Shown here: one piece after another, positions 1-6,372 of the stretch
Numbering within the stretch: the stretch's first letter is position 1
Layout of the letters: the number at the start of each line of letters is the position of its first letter
Notes under the pieces: generated by a model
Database searches by the model: none
What the model was told of the DNA's origin: nothing
The model's input: the letters and a program-made list of their open reading frames with translations, nothing else
Translations under genes and position numbers: made by a program
Assembly: GCA_900551975.1 (NCBI GenBank)
Contig: URYA01000024.1
Span: 1 to 14,594, forward strand
Length of the DNA: 14,594 nt
DNA from: an uncultured Collinsella sp.
GTDB taxonomy: Bacteria; Actinomycetota; Coriobacteriia; Coriobacteriales; Coriobacteriaceae
Direction: 5' to 3'

Positions 1-864
1 GTAGGCGTCGGCGCCGGCGAAGCGCTGGACCAGCTTGTAGCCGATGTTGCCGGCCTCGAGGTCGGGGAACACCAGCACGTTGGCCTTACCGGCGACGGAG
101 GAGCCGGGAGCCTTGAGCTGGGCGACGGTGGGGACGATAGCGGCGTCGAGCTGCAGGTCGCCATCGATGGCGAGCTCGGGAGCCTTCTCCTTGCAGAACT
201 TCACAGCCTCCTGGACCTTCTTGGCGACCTCGCCGCCAGCGGAGCCCATGGTGGAGTAGGAGAGCATGGCCACGTGCGGCTCAACGTTGCCCATGAAGGT
301 GGACCAGGAGTGAGCGGAGGCGATGGCGATCTCGGAGAGCTCGTCAGAGGACGGGTTGATGTTGAGGCCGCAGTCGGCGAAGATCAGCGTGCCGTCGGTG
401 CCGAACTGCGGGGTGTCGGTGCACATCACGAAGAAGGCCGAGACCAGCTTGGTGCCCGGGGCGGTCTTGAGGATCTGAAGCGCGGGGCGCAGGGTGTCGG
501 CCGTGGAGTGGCAGGCGCCGGAGACCAGGCCGTCGGCGTCGCCCATCTTGACCATCATGGTACCAAAGTAGGTGGCGTCCATCACCTGGGCGCGAGCCTG
601 CTCGATGGTGACGCCCTTCTTGGCGCGAAGCTCGGCAAACTTCTGCGCGTACTCCTCGTGCTTCTCGGCATTGCGCGGGTCGATGACGGTGGCGCCGGGA
701 ACGTTGATCTCGTCGGGGTTGCCCAGGATGACGATCTTTGCCAGGCCCTCCTCGATGATCTTGGTGGCCGCGACGATAGTGCGCGGATCCTCGCCCTCGG
801 GCAGGACGATCGTCTTAAGGTCGGCCTTGGCGGCAGACTTCATACGGTTAAGGAAATCGCTCAT
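1..864 (-). CDS. pta: Phosphate acetyltransferase, C-terminus cut by window edge
   Basis: This enzyme interconverts acetyl-CoA plus phosphate with acetyl phosphate plus CoA, the first step of acetate and ATP production in fermentation (cytoplasmic, normally paired with acetate kinase). The frame is open for 288 codons to the window edge. The family is usually about 330 residues, so roughly the last 40 are missing. Family hallmarks are visible: an N-terminal LPEGEDPRT stretch near residues 20-28, a central GDADGLVSGACHSTADTLRP segment followed by a KTAPGTK region, and the later HSWSTFMGN region and AMLSYSTMGSA segment typical of the PTA_PTB fold. The ATG at 864 is preceded by AAGGAGT about 5 bases upstream. 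The gene diverges from glf. An ackA gene may lie just beyond the left edge, but that cannot be seen. Family identity is clear; only the C-terminus is unknown. Confidence 0.93.
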   Translation of the reverse strand, partial: MSDFLNRMKSAAKADLKTIVLPEGEDPRTIVAATKIIEEGLAKIVILGNPDEINVPGATVIDPRNAEKHEEYAQKFAELRAKKGVTIEQARAQVMDATYFGTMMVKMGDADGLVSGACHSTADTLRPALQILKTAPGTKLVSAFFVMCTDTPQFGTDGTLIFADCGLNINPSSDELSEIAIASAHSWSTFMGNVEPHVAMLSYSTMGSAGGEVAKKVQEAVKFCKEKAPELAIDGDLQLDAAIVPTVAQLKAPGSSVAGKANVLVFPDLEAGNIGYKLVQRFAGADAY

Positions 865-916
865 GTTACTCCTTACAAGCGTTTCGCTAAGCTCCAGGCG
901 CCCGGCTGTTCACGAA

Positions 917-939
917 TAAACCCGCTGCTAGCGGGTTTA
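917..939. promoter_or_regulatory. Perfect 10-bp hairpin in the pta leader
   Basis: Arms 917-926 (TAAACCCGCT) and 930-939 (AGCGGGTTTA) pair perfectly around a 3-base loop. The hairpin lies between the divergent promoters and the pta start, so it would sit in the 5' leader of the pta mRNA. A terminator is not needed between divergent genes and no T-run follows on either strand. It could be an operator, an mRNA-stabilising leader hairpin or a weak attenuator. The structure is seen; its role is not. Confidence 0.5.
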
Positions 940-988
940 CCTTTCAATTATGTACGCCGCGGTGCTTGAGCTTTCCTTGTGTGGCAAG

Positions 989-1020
989 CTCATTATAGGA
1001 CGCATTAGCGCTATAATCGC
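989..1020. promoter_or_regulatory. Divergent overlapping promoters of pta and glf
   Basis: ATTATAG at 992-998 and CTATAAT at 1011-1017 are exact reverse complements. Read leftward, 992-997 is a consensus TATAAT for pta. Read rightward, 1012-1017 is a consensus TATAAT for glf. With a spacer of 17 bases, each promoter's -35 position falls on the other's -10 box, and neither -35 is close to TTGACA. The two genes probably compete for polymerase at one shared site. Both -10 hexamers are perfect; the start sites are inferred. Confidence 0.6.
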
Positions 1021-1095
1021 TCTGATAAATATGTCTCGAAGAATGTTCGAGAAAAGCCCAGCTAACGAGCCCGTGGCTTTTGACAAGGAGTATCG

Positions 1096-2298
1096 ATGCA
1101 GATTACCTCAGGCCTGCCTGAAGGCTTTAACGCCGGCGCGTACGACATGATTGTCGTCGGTGCTGGATATGCCGGTGCCGTTTGCGCCCGCCGTCTTGCC
1201 GAGACCATCGGCTATCGTGTTGCCGTTTTGGAGCGCCGTAGCCACATTGCGGGCAATGCCTATGACTGCACTGACGAGGCCGGAATCCTGATTCACGAGT
1301 ACGGTCCGCATATCTATCACACCTTTAACGAGCGCGTGCACAATTTCCTGTCGCGCTTTACCAAGTGGACGGATTATCAGCACAAGGTGCTCGCCAACAT
1401 CAACGGTACCCTTATGCCCGTGCCCTTCAACCATGCGAGTCTCAAGCTCGCCTTTGGTGACGAGCGCGGCGAGGAGCTGTACCAGAAGCTCGTGGAGACC
1501 TTCGGCAAGGATGTCAAGGTGCCCATTATGGAGCTGCGTAAGAAGAGCGACCCGGATCTTGCCGAGGTCGCCGATTACGTCTACGAGAACGTCTTTTTGC
1601 ATTACACCATGAAGCAGTGGGGCCAGACGCCCGATCAGATCGACCCCTCGATCACCGGCCGCGTTCCCGTCTTTGTGGGTGATGATGACCGCTACTTCCC
1701 GCAAGCTCCCTTCCAGGGCATGCCGCAGGAGGGCTACACGGCGCTCTTTGAGCACATGCTCGACCACGACCTGATCGACGTGTTCTGCGACGTGGACGCC
1801 CGCGATCTCTTTGAGATCGACGAGACCACTGTCAAGATCGATGGCAAGGTCTACGGCGGCGAGATTGTCTATACCGGTCCGCTCGATGAGCTGTTCAACC
1901 TCGACTTGGGTGCGTTGCCGTACCGCACACTCGATATGAAGTTCGAGACGCTCGATATGGACCAGTTCCAGCCCGTGGGCACCGTCAACTACACCACGAG
2001 CGAGGACTACACGCGTATCACCGAGTTCAAGAACATGACCGGTCAGGTCCTGCCCGGCAAGACCACCATTATGAAAGAGTACTCCAAGGCCTATACGCCC
2101 GGCTCGGGCGAGACGCCGTACTACGCCATTCTTGAGCCCGAGAACCGTGAGCTCTATGAGCGCTATCTTGAGCGCGTCCAGAACCTGACGAACTTCCACC
2201 CGGTGGGTCGTCTGGCCGAGTATCGTTACTACGATATGGACGCCGTGACCAATTCCGCCCTCGATCTTTCGGATGAGATTATCGCCTGCCATGCATAA
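1096..2298 (+). CDS. glf: UDP-galactopyranose mutase
   Basis: This FAD-dependent cytoplasmic enzyme converts UDP-galactopyranose to UDP-galactofuranose, the donor for galactofuranose in cell-wall and surface glycans. The 400-residue protein has the dinucleotide-binding motif VVGAGYAGA (GxGxxG at 22-27) and a ribose-binding acidic residue near E46. It also has GPHIYHT (70-76), KQWG (173-176), YTGPLDELF (259-267), LPYRTL (274-279) and the C-terminal GRLAEYRYYDMD (371-382) typical of bacterial Glf. Length matches the family, with an N-terminal extension of about 15 residues. The ATG at 1096 has AAGGAG about 6 bases upstream. It is the first gene of a two-gene unit: its last codons overlap the glycosyltransferase start by 8 bases, which suggests translational coupling. 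A strong -10 box lies at 1012-1017. Confidence 0.95.
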   Translation: MQITSGLPEGFNAGAYDMIVVGAGYAGAVCARRLAETIGYRVAVLERRSHIAGNAYDCTDEAGILIHEYGPHIYHTFNERVHNFLSRFTKWTDYQHKVLANINGTLMPVPFNHASLKLAFGDERGEELYQKLVETFGKDVKVPIMELRKKSDPDLAEVADYVYENVFLHYTMKQWGQTPDQIDPSITGRVPVFVGDDDRYFPQAPFQGMPQEGYTALFEHMLDHDLIDVFCDVDARDLFEIDETTVKIDGKVYGGEIVYTGPLDELFNLDLGALPYRTLDMKFETLDMDQFQPVGTVNYTTSEDYTRITEFKNMTGQVLPGKTTIMKEYSKAYTPGSGETPYYAILEPENRELYERYLERVQNLTNFHPVGRLAEYRYYDMDAVTNSALDLSDEIIACHA

Positions 2299-3322
2299 AG
2301 TCATAACATTCGGTATTCCCTCGTATAACGCCGCCAAGGACATGGACCATTGCATCACCTCCATCTTGGAGGGGAGCAATTACGCCACCGATATCGAGAT
2401 TATCGTGGTGGACGACGGCTCCAAGGACGAGACGGCCGCCAAGGCCGACGAGTGGGAGGCCCGTTATCCTGGAATCATCCGCGCGGTGCACCAGGAGAAT
2501 GGCGGTCACGGTATTGCCGTCCTTTCGGGTCTGCGCGAGGCGCAGGGCACCTACTACAAGGTTGTCGATTCGGACGACTGGCTTGACGGCGCTGCCCTTT
2601 CGACCATGCTGTCGATTCTGCGTGGCTTTGAAGAGCGCGACCAGCGCGTTGACCTGTTTATCTCGAACTACGTGTACGAGAAGGTTTACGAGGGCACGCA
2701 TACCGCTATTGGCTACAAATTTGCCCTGCCACGCAAAAAGATCTTTTCCTGGGATCAGATCGGTCATTTCCGCTTGGACCAGAACCTACTCATGCACAGC
2801 CTGTGCTACCGCACGGATGTGCTGCGCGAGTCCAACCTTCCCATGCCGCCGCACACGTTCTATGTGGACAACATCTACGCCTACGTGCCGCTGCCGCGTT
2901 GCAAGACCATGTACTACGCCGACATCGACCTCTACCGCTACTTTATCGGTCGCGAAGGCCAGAGCGTCAACGAGGCAACGATGGTCAAGCGTCTGGACCA
3001 GCAGTTCCGTGTTACGCGTATCATGATGGAGTCGTACCACCTGTACAGCGATGTTGAGTCGTCGCGTCTGCGTTCGTACATGATGGGCTACTTCACCATG
3101 ATGATGGCGATCTGCTCGGTGCTCACCAAGCTTTCCGAGGAAGATTGCGCCGACGAGCGCCTAAAGACGCTGTGGAATGATTTGAAGGCCTACGACGAGC
3201 GCATGTATCGTCGTGCCCGCTACGGCGTGGTCGGCTTCTTCACCAACCTGCGTGGACGGGCGGGAGACAAGACCACACTCGGCCTATACCGTCTTGCCTC
3301 AAAGATCTTCAAATTCAACTAG
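2291..3322 (+). CDS. GT2-family glycosyltransferase, possibly a galactofuranosyltransferase
   Basis: This is a GT-A-fold inverting glycosyltransferase of family 2 (343 residues). It begins KVITFGIPSYN, the usual first beta strand, and has VVDDGSKDET (nucleotide binding, DDGS at 41-44), QENGGHG (69-74) and the metal-binding DSDDW at 93-97. No transmembrane helix is evident, and the tail is basic (YRLASKIFKF). The chosen ATG at 2291 overlaps the glf stop within ATGCATAA and puts the first strand at the N-terminus. An in-frame ATG at 2273 would add six residues without a better ribosome site. Coupling to glf suggests that it transfers galactofuranose into a surface polymer, but the acceptor and donor cannot be read from sequence. 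Its extreme 3' end is matched by an inverted relic at 3470-3523. Confidence 0.88.
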   Translation: MHKVITFGIPSYNAAKDMDHCITSILEGSNYATDIEIIVVDDGSKDETAAKADEWEARYPGIIRAVHQENGGHGIAVLSGLREAQGTYYKVVDSDDWLDGAALSTMLSILRGFEERDQRVDLFISNYVYEKVYEGTHTAIGYKFALPRKKIFSWDQIGHFRLDQNLLMHSLCYRTDVLRESNLPMPPHTFYVDNIYAYVPLPRCKTMYYADIDLYRYFIGREGQSVNEATMVKRLDQQFRVTRIMMESYHLYSDVESSRLRSYMMGYFTMMMAICSVLTKLSEEDCADERLKTLWNDLKAYDERMYRRARYGVVGFFTNLRGRAGDKTTLGLYRLASKIFKFN

Positions 3323-3344
3323 TGCATAAACGCTCGGGTAACGG

Positions 3345-3453
3345 GGACCCCTGGTCCTTAACTTGCTACTTCGAACAGTCCTGCGCAAGACGGAGGCGCC
3401 ACTGGCGCCTCCTTTGCGTGCGGAACTCGTATCAAGTTAAGGACCAGGGGTCC
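3345..3453. repeat. 21-bp perfect inverted repeat around a terminator hairpin
   Basis: Arms 3345-3365 and 3433-3453 are exact reverse complements over 21 bases (left arm starts GGACCCCTGGTCC, itself a small palindrome). They enclose 67 bases containing the hairpin at 3392-3412. The sequences outside the arms are also related in inverted orientation (glycosyltransferase tail at 3301-3320 against 3481-3499). The whole stretch of about 220 bases is therefore an imperfect palindrome centred near 3402. It may be an inverted duplication of a gene 3' end plus its terminator, or a mobile palindromic element. Confidence 0.75.
3392..3418. terminator. Terminator-like hairpin after the glycosyltransferase
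   Basis: GGAGGCGCC at 3392-3400 pairs with GGCGCCTCC at 3404-3412 across a 3-base loop and is followed by TTT. CGCAA (3384-3388) and TTGCG (3414-3418) lengthen the stem past a small bulge. It lies 70 bases after the glycosyltransferase stop, between convergent transcription units, and could stop transcription rightward. The U-tract is short, so efficiency is uncertain. Confidence 0.55.
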
Positions 3454-3469
3454 TCTGCTATGTCCCGCT

Positions 3470-3523
3470 TTATGTCAGCAAGCTGAATTTGAAGATCTTC
3501 GACGCGCGGTACACAGGGGCCTG
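3470..3523 (-). pseudogene. Relic 3' tail of an inverted glycosyltransferase gene
   Basis: Read on the minus strand, one frame gives ...APVYRASKIFKFSLLT then TAA at 3472-3470. The intact glycosyltransferase ends LYRLASKIFKFN. The DNA matches 17 of 18 bases between 3303-3320 and the complement of 3481-3498, and both tails are followed at 24-27 bases by the same 21-base repeat arm. No glycosyltransferase-like sequence is recognisable upstream in this frame beyond about 3523, where the hairpin element at 3547-3671 begins. The simplest reading is that a second convergent paralogue once stood here and all but its last codons was lost. The alternative is a short inverted duplication of the neighbour's tail. 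Confidence 0.5.
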
Positions 3524-3546
3524 GGCTGAAAAGAATCTGGTTGGTA

Positions 3547-3671
3547 GGTTGCCCGGTGGAGCTTGGTTATGTTTGTCGCGAGTTCCGCACGAGCCGAAGA
3601 GCACTTAATGTGCTCTTTGTGCGAGCCAGGACTGTAGAGCAGCAAACATAACCAAGCCCCACCGGGCAACC
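3547..3671. repeat. Long hairpin element (nested palindrome)
   Basis: Outer arms 3547-3575 and 3643-3671 (starting GGTTGCCCGGTGG) are reverse complements over 29 bases with one mismatch. Inside, AAGAGCAC (3597-3604) and GTGCTCTT (3610-3617) form a second stem with loop TTAAT. The element fills the gap downstream of the minus-strand peptidase gene and ends 12 bases from its stop codon. No transposase frame is present and there is no T-run on either strand. It may be a miniature inverted-repeat element, a REP-type sequence or a structured terminator. A 13-base segment (3417-3429) recurs inverted at 3579-3591 inside it. Confidence 0.7.
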
Positions 3672-3683
3672 GGACGAGCTAGT

Positions 3684-4685
3684 TTACTTTGCGGCGCCGG
3701 GGATGCCGTGGGAGGTTTTTGCGGTTTTGGCTCCGTTTACGATGGCGGTTTCCAGGGCCCTTACTGCGAGCATGCCCAGCAGGTCTAGGGGAACGGCGGC
3801 GCTTGCCTGGGCGCCTAGTTTGCCGCTGGCGAGGGTGTAGATGGTGTCGCCGTCGTTGGTGGTGTGCGTGGGACGGATGGCGTGTGCGTAGGCGTCTGCG
3901 GCCATCTGGGAGACCTTGGTGGCCTGGGCCTTAGCGAGCTCCACGTTGGTGACGATGCAGCTGATGGTGGTGTTGGTGCGGTCGAGCGGCATCTGCATGG
4001 ATCCGGCGGCAGTAAAGGCCGCGAGTTCCATGTCGACAATCTGGTCGCTATCGGCTGCGGCGCGCATGCCGGCGACCCACTCGCCAGTGGTCGGGTCGAC
4101 AACGTTGCCGCAGGCGTTGACTGAGACCACGGCGCCCACCTTGACGGGACCGAGCGCCACGGCGGCAGCGCCAAGGCCGGCCTTCATGCAGGTAGCGGGG
4201 CCCATGAGCTTACCCACGGTGGCACCCGTGCCGGCACCTACATTGCCCTGTTCGAGCGTGGTGGGGGTGTTGTCGAGTGCCTCGCGCACGGCGGCGATGC
4301 CGGCTTCAATGTCGGGGCGAACGGTGGGATCGCCAAAGGCGAGGTCGAAGATACAGCTGGAGCACACGATAGGCACCTGCGTGGGGCCGACGGGAAGGCC
4401 GATGCCGCGGCTCTCAAGCTCGCGAGCGACGCCGCTTGCAGCTTCGAGGCCAAAGGCCGATCCGCCCGAAAGGCAGACGGCGTGGACCTTGTCGACGGTG
4501 TTCTCGGGTCGCAGTAGGTCGGTTTCGCGCGAAGCGGGAGCACCGCCGCGAACGTCAACGCCGCCGGTGGCGCCCTCGGGTGCCACGATTACGGTGCAAC
4601 CGGTGCCGGCCTCCTCGTCCGTATAGTTGCCATAGCAAAAGCCATCGACATCGCAGACGTCAATGGCCTCGAGCAGTGTATCCAT
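3684..4685 (-). CDS. P1-family (DmpA/NylC-like) self-processing peptidase
   Basis: This is an N-terminal-nucleophile hydrolase of the P1 family, which includes beta-peptidyl aminopeptidases and 6-aminohexanoate-oligomer hydrolase; the physiological substrate is unknown. The 333-residue protein shows RGGAPASRETDLL (46-58), CLSGGSAFGLEAA (71-83), GNVGAGTGATVGK (147-159) and RTNTTI (236-241). Family members cut themselves before a threonine at the last motif, so N238/T239 is the expected processing site, leaving an alpha chain of about 238 residues and a beta chain of about 95. HTTNDGDTIYTLA (274-286) is the usual conserved motif near the C-terminus. There is no signal peptide, so the protein is cytoplasmic. 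The ATG at 4685 has AGGAG at 4692-4696, and a TACAAT -10-like box lies at 4750-4755 on this strand. Confidence 0.88.
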   Translation of the reverse strand: MDTLLEAIDVCDVDGFCYGNYTDEEAGTGCTVIVAPEGATGGVDVRGGAPASRETDLLRPENTVDKVHAVCLSGGSAFGLEAASGVARELESRGIGLPVGPTQVPIVCSSCIFDLAFGDPTVRPDIEAGIAAVREALDNTPTTLEQGNVGAGTGATVGKLMGPATCMKAGLGAAAVALGPVKVGAVVSVNACGNVVDPTTGEWVAGMRAAADSDQIVDMELAAFTAAGSMQMPLDRTNTTISCIVTNVELAKAQATKVSQMAADAYAHAIRPTHTTNDGDTIYTLASGKLGAQASAAVPLDLLGMLAVRALETAIVNGAKTAKTSHGIPGAAK

Positions 4686-4748
4686 GTTTAACTCCTATCG
4701 GTTTTCCGCCGCGCCTTGTGCCCGGTCGGGATCCGCACGGTACGCCAA

Positions 4749-4788
4749 AATTGTAGGCGCCGGGGGATACCCAGCGCCAGATGCAATT
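4749..4788 (-). terminator. Hairpin overlapping the maf stop codon, probable weak terminator
   Basis: On the minus strand, AATTG (4784-4788) and CAATT (4749-4753) close a stem that continues GGCGC/GCGCC and GGG/CCC. A TTTTGG stretch follows at 4745-4750. The hairpin begins within the maf stop codon. It also overlaps the TACAAT box proposed for the peptidase gene downstream, so read-through and new initiation may both feed that gene. Confidence 0.45.
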
Positions 4789-5368
4789 ACGAGAGTTTTT
4801 GAATCGCGCGCGCGACGCGGGCGATGGGTAGGCCCACCACGTTATAGAAGTCGCCCGAAATATCGTGCACGAGCATGCGTCCTCCTGTGCCCTGAATGCC
4901 GTAGGCGCCGGCCTTGTCCATGGGCTCACCCGAGGCGACGTAGTGCTCGATCTGCTCGTCGGTGAGCTCGTAGAACGTCACGTCGGTCACATCGACAAAG
5001 GACAGGCTTTCGGCGGCGTGCGGGGCGGCCGTATCGCCTGCCTTAACGATGCAGACGCCGGTTGCGACCTGGTGCGTGCGGCCCGAAAGCTCACGGAGCA
5101 TCGTGCGCGCCTCGTCCTCGGTTGCCGGCTTGCCCAGAATCTTGCCGTCAAAGGTGACGATGGTGTCGGCCGCGACCGTCAACTCATTGGGCTCGGCATG
5201 CTCGGCGGCAACGGCGGCGGCTTTTGCGCGTGCTAAGCGTTCAACGAGCGTAAGCGGGGCCTCGCCATCAAACGGCGTTTCGTCGATATCGGCAGGAATG
5301 ATGCGAATGTCATAGCCCGCCTCGTGCATCAACTCGATGCGGCGCGGTGATTGCGAAGCCAAAATCAT
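4787..5368 (-). CDS. maf: Maf family nucleoside triphosphate pyrophosphatase
   Basis: Maf proteins hydrolyse non-canonical or modified nucleoside triphosphates to monophosphates (house-cleaning), and overexpression in some bacteria inhibits septum formation. The 193-residue protein has the signature LASQSPRR at 3-10, an acidic DIDE near 27-30, AADTIV (66-71), the SGRTHQVATGV segment (95-105), DKAGAYGIQG (151-160) and GDFYNVVGLP (172-181). All key positions look intact and the length is typical. The ATG start overlaps the stop of the preceding DJ-1 gene as ATGA, indicating translational coupling. Whether it belongs to the dTTP/UTP (YhdE) or the m7GTP (YceF) subgroup cannot be settled confidently by eye. 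Confidence 0.94.
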   Translation of the reverse strand: MILASQSPRRIELMHEAGYDIRIIPADIDETPFDGEAPLTLVERLARAKAAAVAAEHAEPNELTVAADTIVTFDGKILGKPATEDEARTMLRELSGRTHQVATGVCIVKAGDTAAPHAAESLSFVDVTDVTFYELTDEQIEHYVASGEPMDKAGAYGIQGTGGRMLVHDISGDFYNVVGLPIARVARAIQKLS

Positions 5369-5907
5369 AGCTGAATGCCCTCGGCGACCTTCTCGACGGC
5401 CTTGTCGCCGGCGAGCGTGCGCAGCAGCTCAAGCGCAAATGGGAGCGACTGGGCCATGCCGCTGGCGGTGATGATGTTGCCGTCTTGCGTAACCTTCTCG
5501 CCGGTATAGGTGCCTTCGGGGAAGCTTTTCTCAAAGCCAGGGAAGCACGTGGCGTGGCGCCCCTCGAGCAGGTCGAGCTCGCCCAGGATAAACGGGGCGG
5601 CGCAGATGGCGGCGACGTGCTTGGTCGCGGCGAACTCGCAGACCACGTCGCAGACGCGCTGATCGGCGCGCAGGTTGGTGGCACCGGGCAGGCCGCCGGG
5701 CAGCACGACGCAGTCGTACTCGTCAAAGTCAATCTCATCAAAGAGTGCATCGCAGGTCACGGGGATCTGCAGCGAGCTTACGACCTCACGCGTGGGCATG
5801 ATCGAGACGAGTGTGGCGCGCACGCCGCCGCGACGCATGACGTCGACCATGGTCAAGCATTCAATAGTTTCAAAGCCATCGGCGGCGAGAACGGCAACGC
5901 TGGGCAT
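5365..5907 (-). CDS. DJ-1/PfpI family protein
   Basis: This is a class I glutamine amidotransferase-like (DJ-1/ThiJ/PfpI) protein of 180 residues. Reported activities of relatives include glyoxalase, deglycase-type repair and chaperone roles; none can be assigned here. It starts PSVAVLAADGFETIE, with the conserved glutamate region at 13-16. It also carries VVLPGGLPGATNLR (67-80) and the nucleophile elbow AAICAAP with C102. The ATG at 5907 is chosen because GAAAGGAA lies 5 bases upstream. An in-frame ATG at 5931 would add eight residues that are not conserved-looking and would place the ribosome site inside the gene. It forms a coupled pair with maf (4-base overlap). A TATAAG -10-like box lies at 5944-5949 on this strand. 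Confidence 0.9.
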   Translation of the reverse strand: MPSVAVLAADGFETIECLTMVDVMRRGGVRATLVSIMPTREVVSSLQIPVTCDALFDEIDFDEYDCVVLPGGLPGATNLRADQRVCDVVCEFAATKHVAAICAAPFILGELDLLEGRHATCFPGFEKSFPEGTYTGEKVTQDGNIITASGMAQSLPFALELLRTLAGDKAVEKVAEGIQL

Positions 5908-6041
5908 GAGGGTTCCTTTCATAGGCGGCATACAATTAGCCGTCTTATACCCCGAAGACCTCCACTTGCCACGCTCGATTTCCCAATGTTTAAAATAGCC
6001 CCGTCCGAATTAGCTACCCTCACCCATCCTCAACAATCTCA

Positions 6042-6169
6042 ATCTGTAACATCTAGACCCACTTTTGACCCCTAACTGTTACAGATCAAGACAAACGGAA
6101 ACCGCCCCGACCCAAAACGTCTAAATCTGTAACATCTACGGACCAAAACCGGGTCTTACTGTTACAGAT
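6042..6169. repeat. Two tandem copies of an ATCTGTAACA inverted-repeat unit
   Basis: Unit 1 has ATCTGTAACA at 6042-6051 and its exact complement TGTTACAGAT at 6077-6086. Unit 2 has the same arms at 6125-6134 and 6160-6169. Both units have arms starting exactly 35 bases apart (25-base spacer), and the units are offset by 83 bases. Conservation extends beyond the arms (TCTA after the left arm, AC before and C-A/G-AGACA after the right arm, and ACCGCCCCG further on), while the spacers differ. Four identical half-sites suggest either a dispersed palindromic repeat family or a paired operator. With only two units and no cas genes it is not a CRISPR array. Confidence 0.8.
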
Positions 6170-6336
6170 CGAGACAGTCCCCAACAGCACCGCCCCGTTC
6201 GGGGAACGATCGCCACAGGTACGGCGGGCAGAGGCTCACTTTTTTCCTCGGTTTTTCTTGACGGAATCTCACCTGTTGTAGTACTTTGTCCCAGTCTAAA
6301 AACGCGTGGACTTTTCTGGGCGCTAGCCACCTTTTT

Positions 6337-6372
6337 GCCACGCAACCGAGCAGTCGGTTGCGTGGCTTTTTT
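6337..6372 (+). terminator. Strong intrinsic terminator upstream of the transporter
   Basis: GCCACGCAACCGA (6337-6349) pairs perfectly with TCGGTTGCGTGGC (6354-6366) around loop GCAG and is followed by six T. The T-run is on the plus strand, so it ends rightward transcription, yet no plus-strand gene lies between it and the divergent DJ-1 gene. It therefore ends either a short untranslated transcript (a TTGACG hexamer lies at 6258-6263) or acts as an attenuator for the transporter 118 bases downstream. AGCCAC at 6325-6330 repeats the first bases of the terminator arm and could pair with GTGGCT in its 3' arm, but that pairing is much shorter than the terminator stem. Confidence 0.85.

Noticed and set aside
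274..969. Long plus-strand open frame opposite pta
   Set aside because: It is antisense to the conserved pta reading frame, has no ribosome site and encodes low-complexity sequence typical of high-GC shadow frames.
1108..2379. 423-codon minus-strand frame opposite glf
   Set aside because: glf on the plus strand carries the full set of family motifs; the antisense frame has no recognisable domain and no ribosome site.
3475..3669. 64-codon minus-strand frame in the palindromic gap
   Set aside because: It is translated through the hairpin element, has no ribosome site, and the frame matching the glycosyltransferase tail is a different one.
6042..6169. CRISPR array
   Set aside because: Only two units, each an inverted repeat with a 25-base interior, no set of regular unique spacers and no cas genes nearby.
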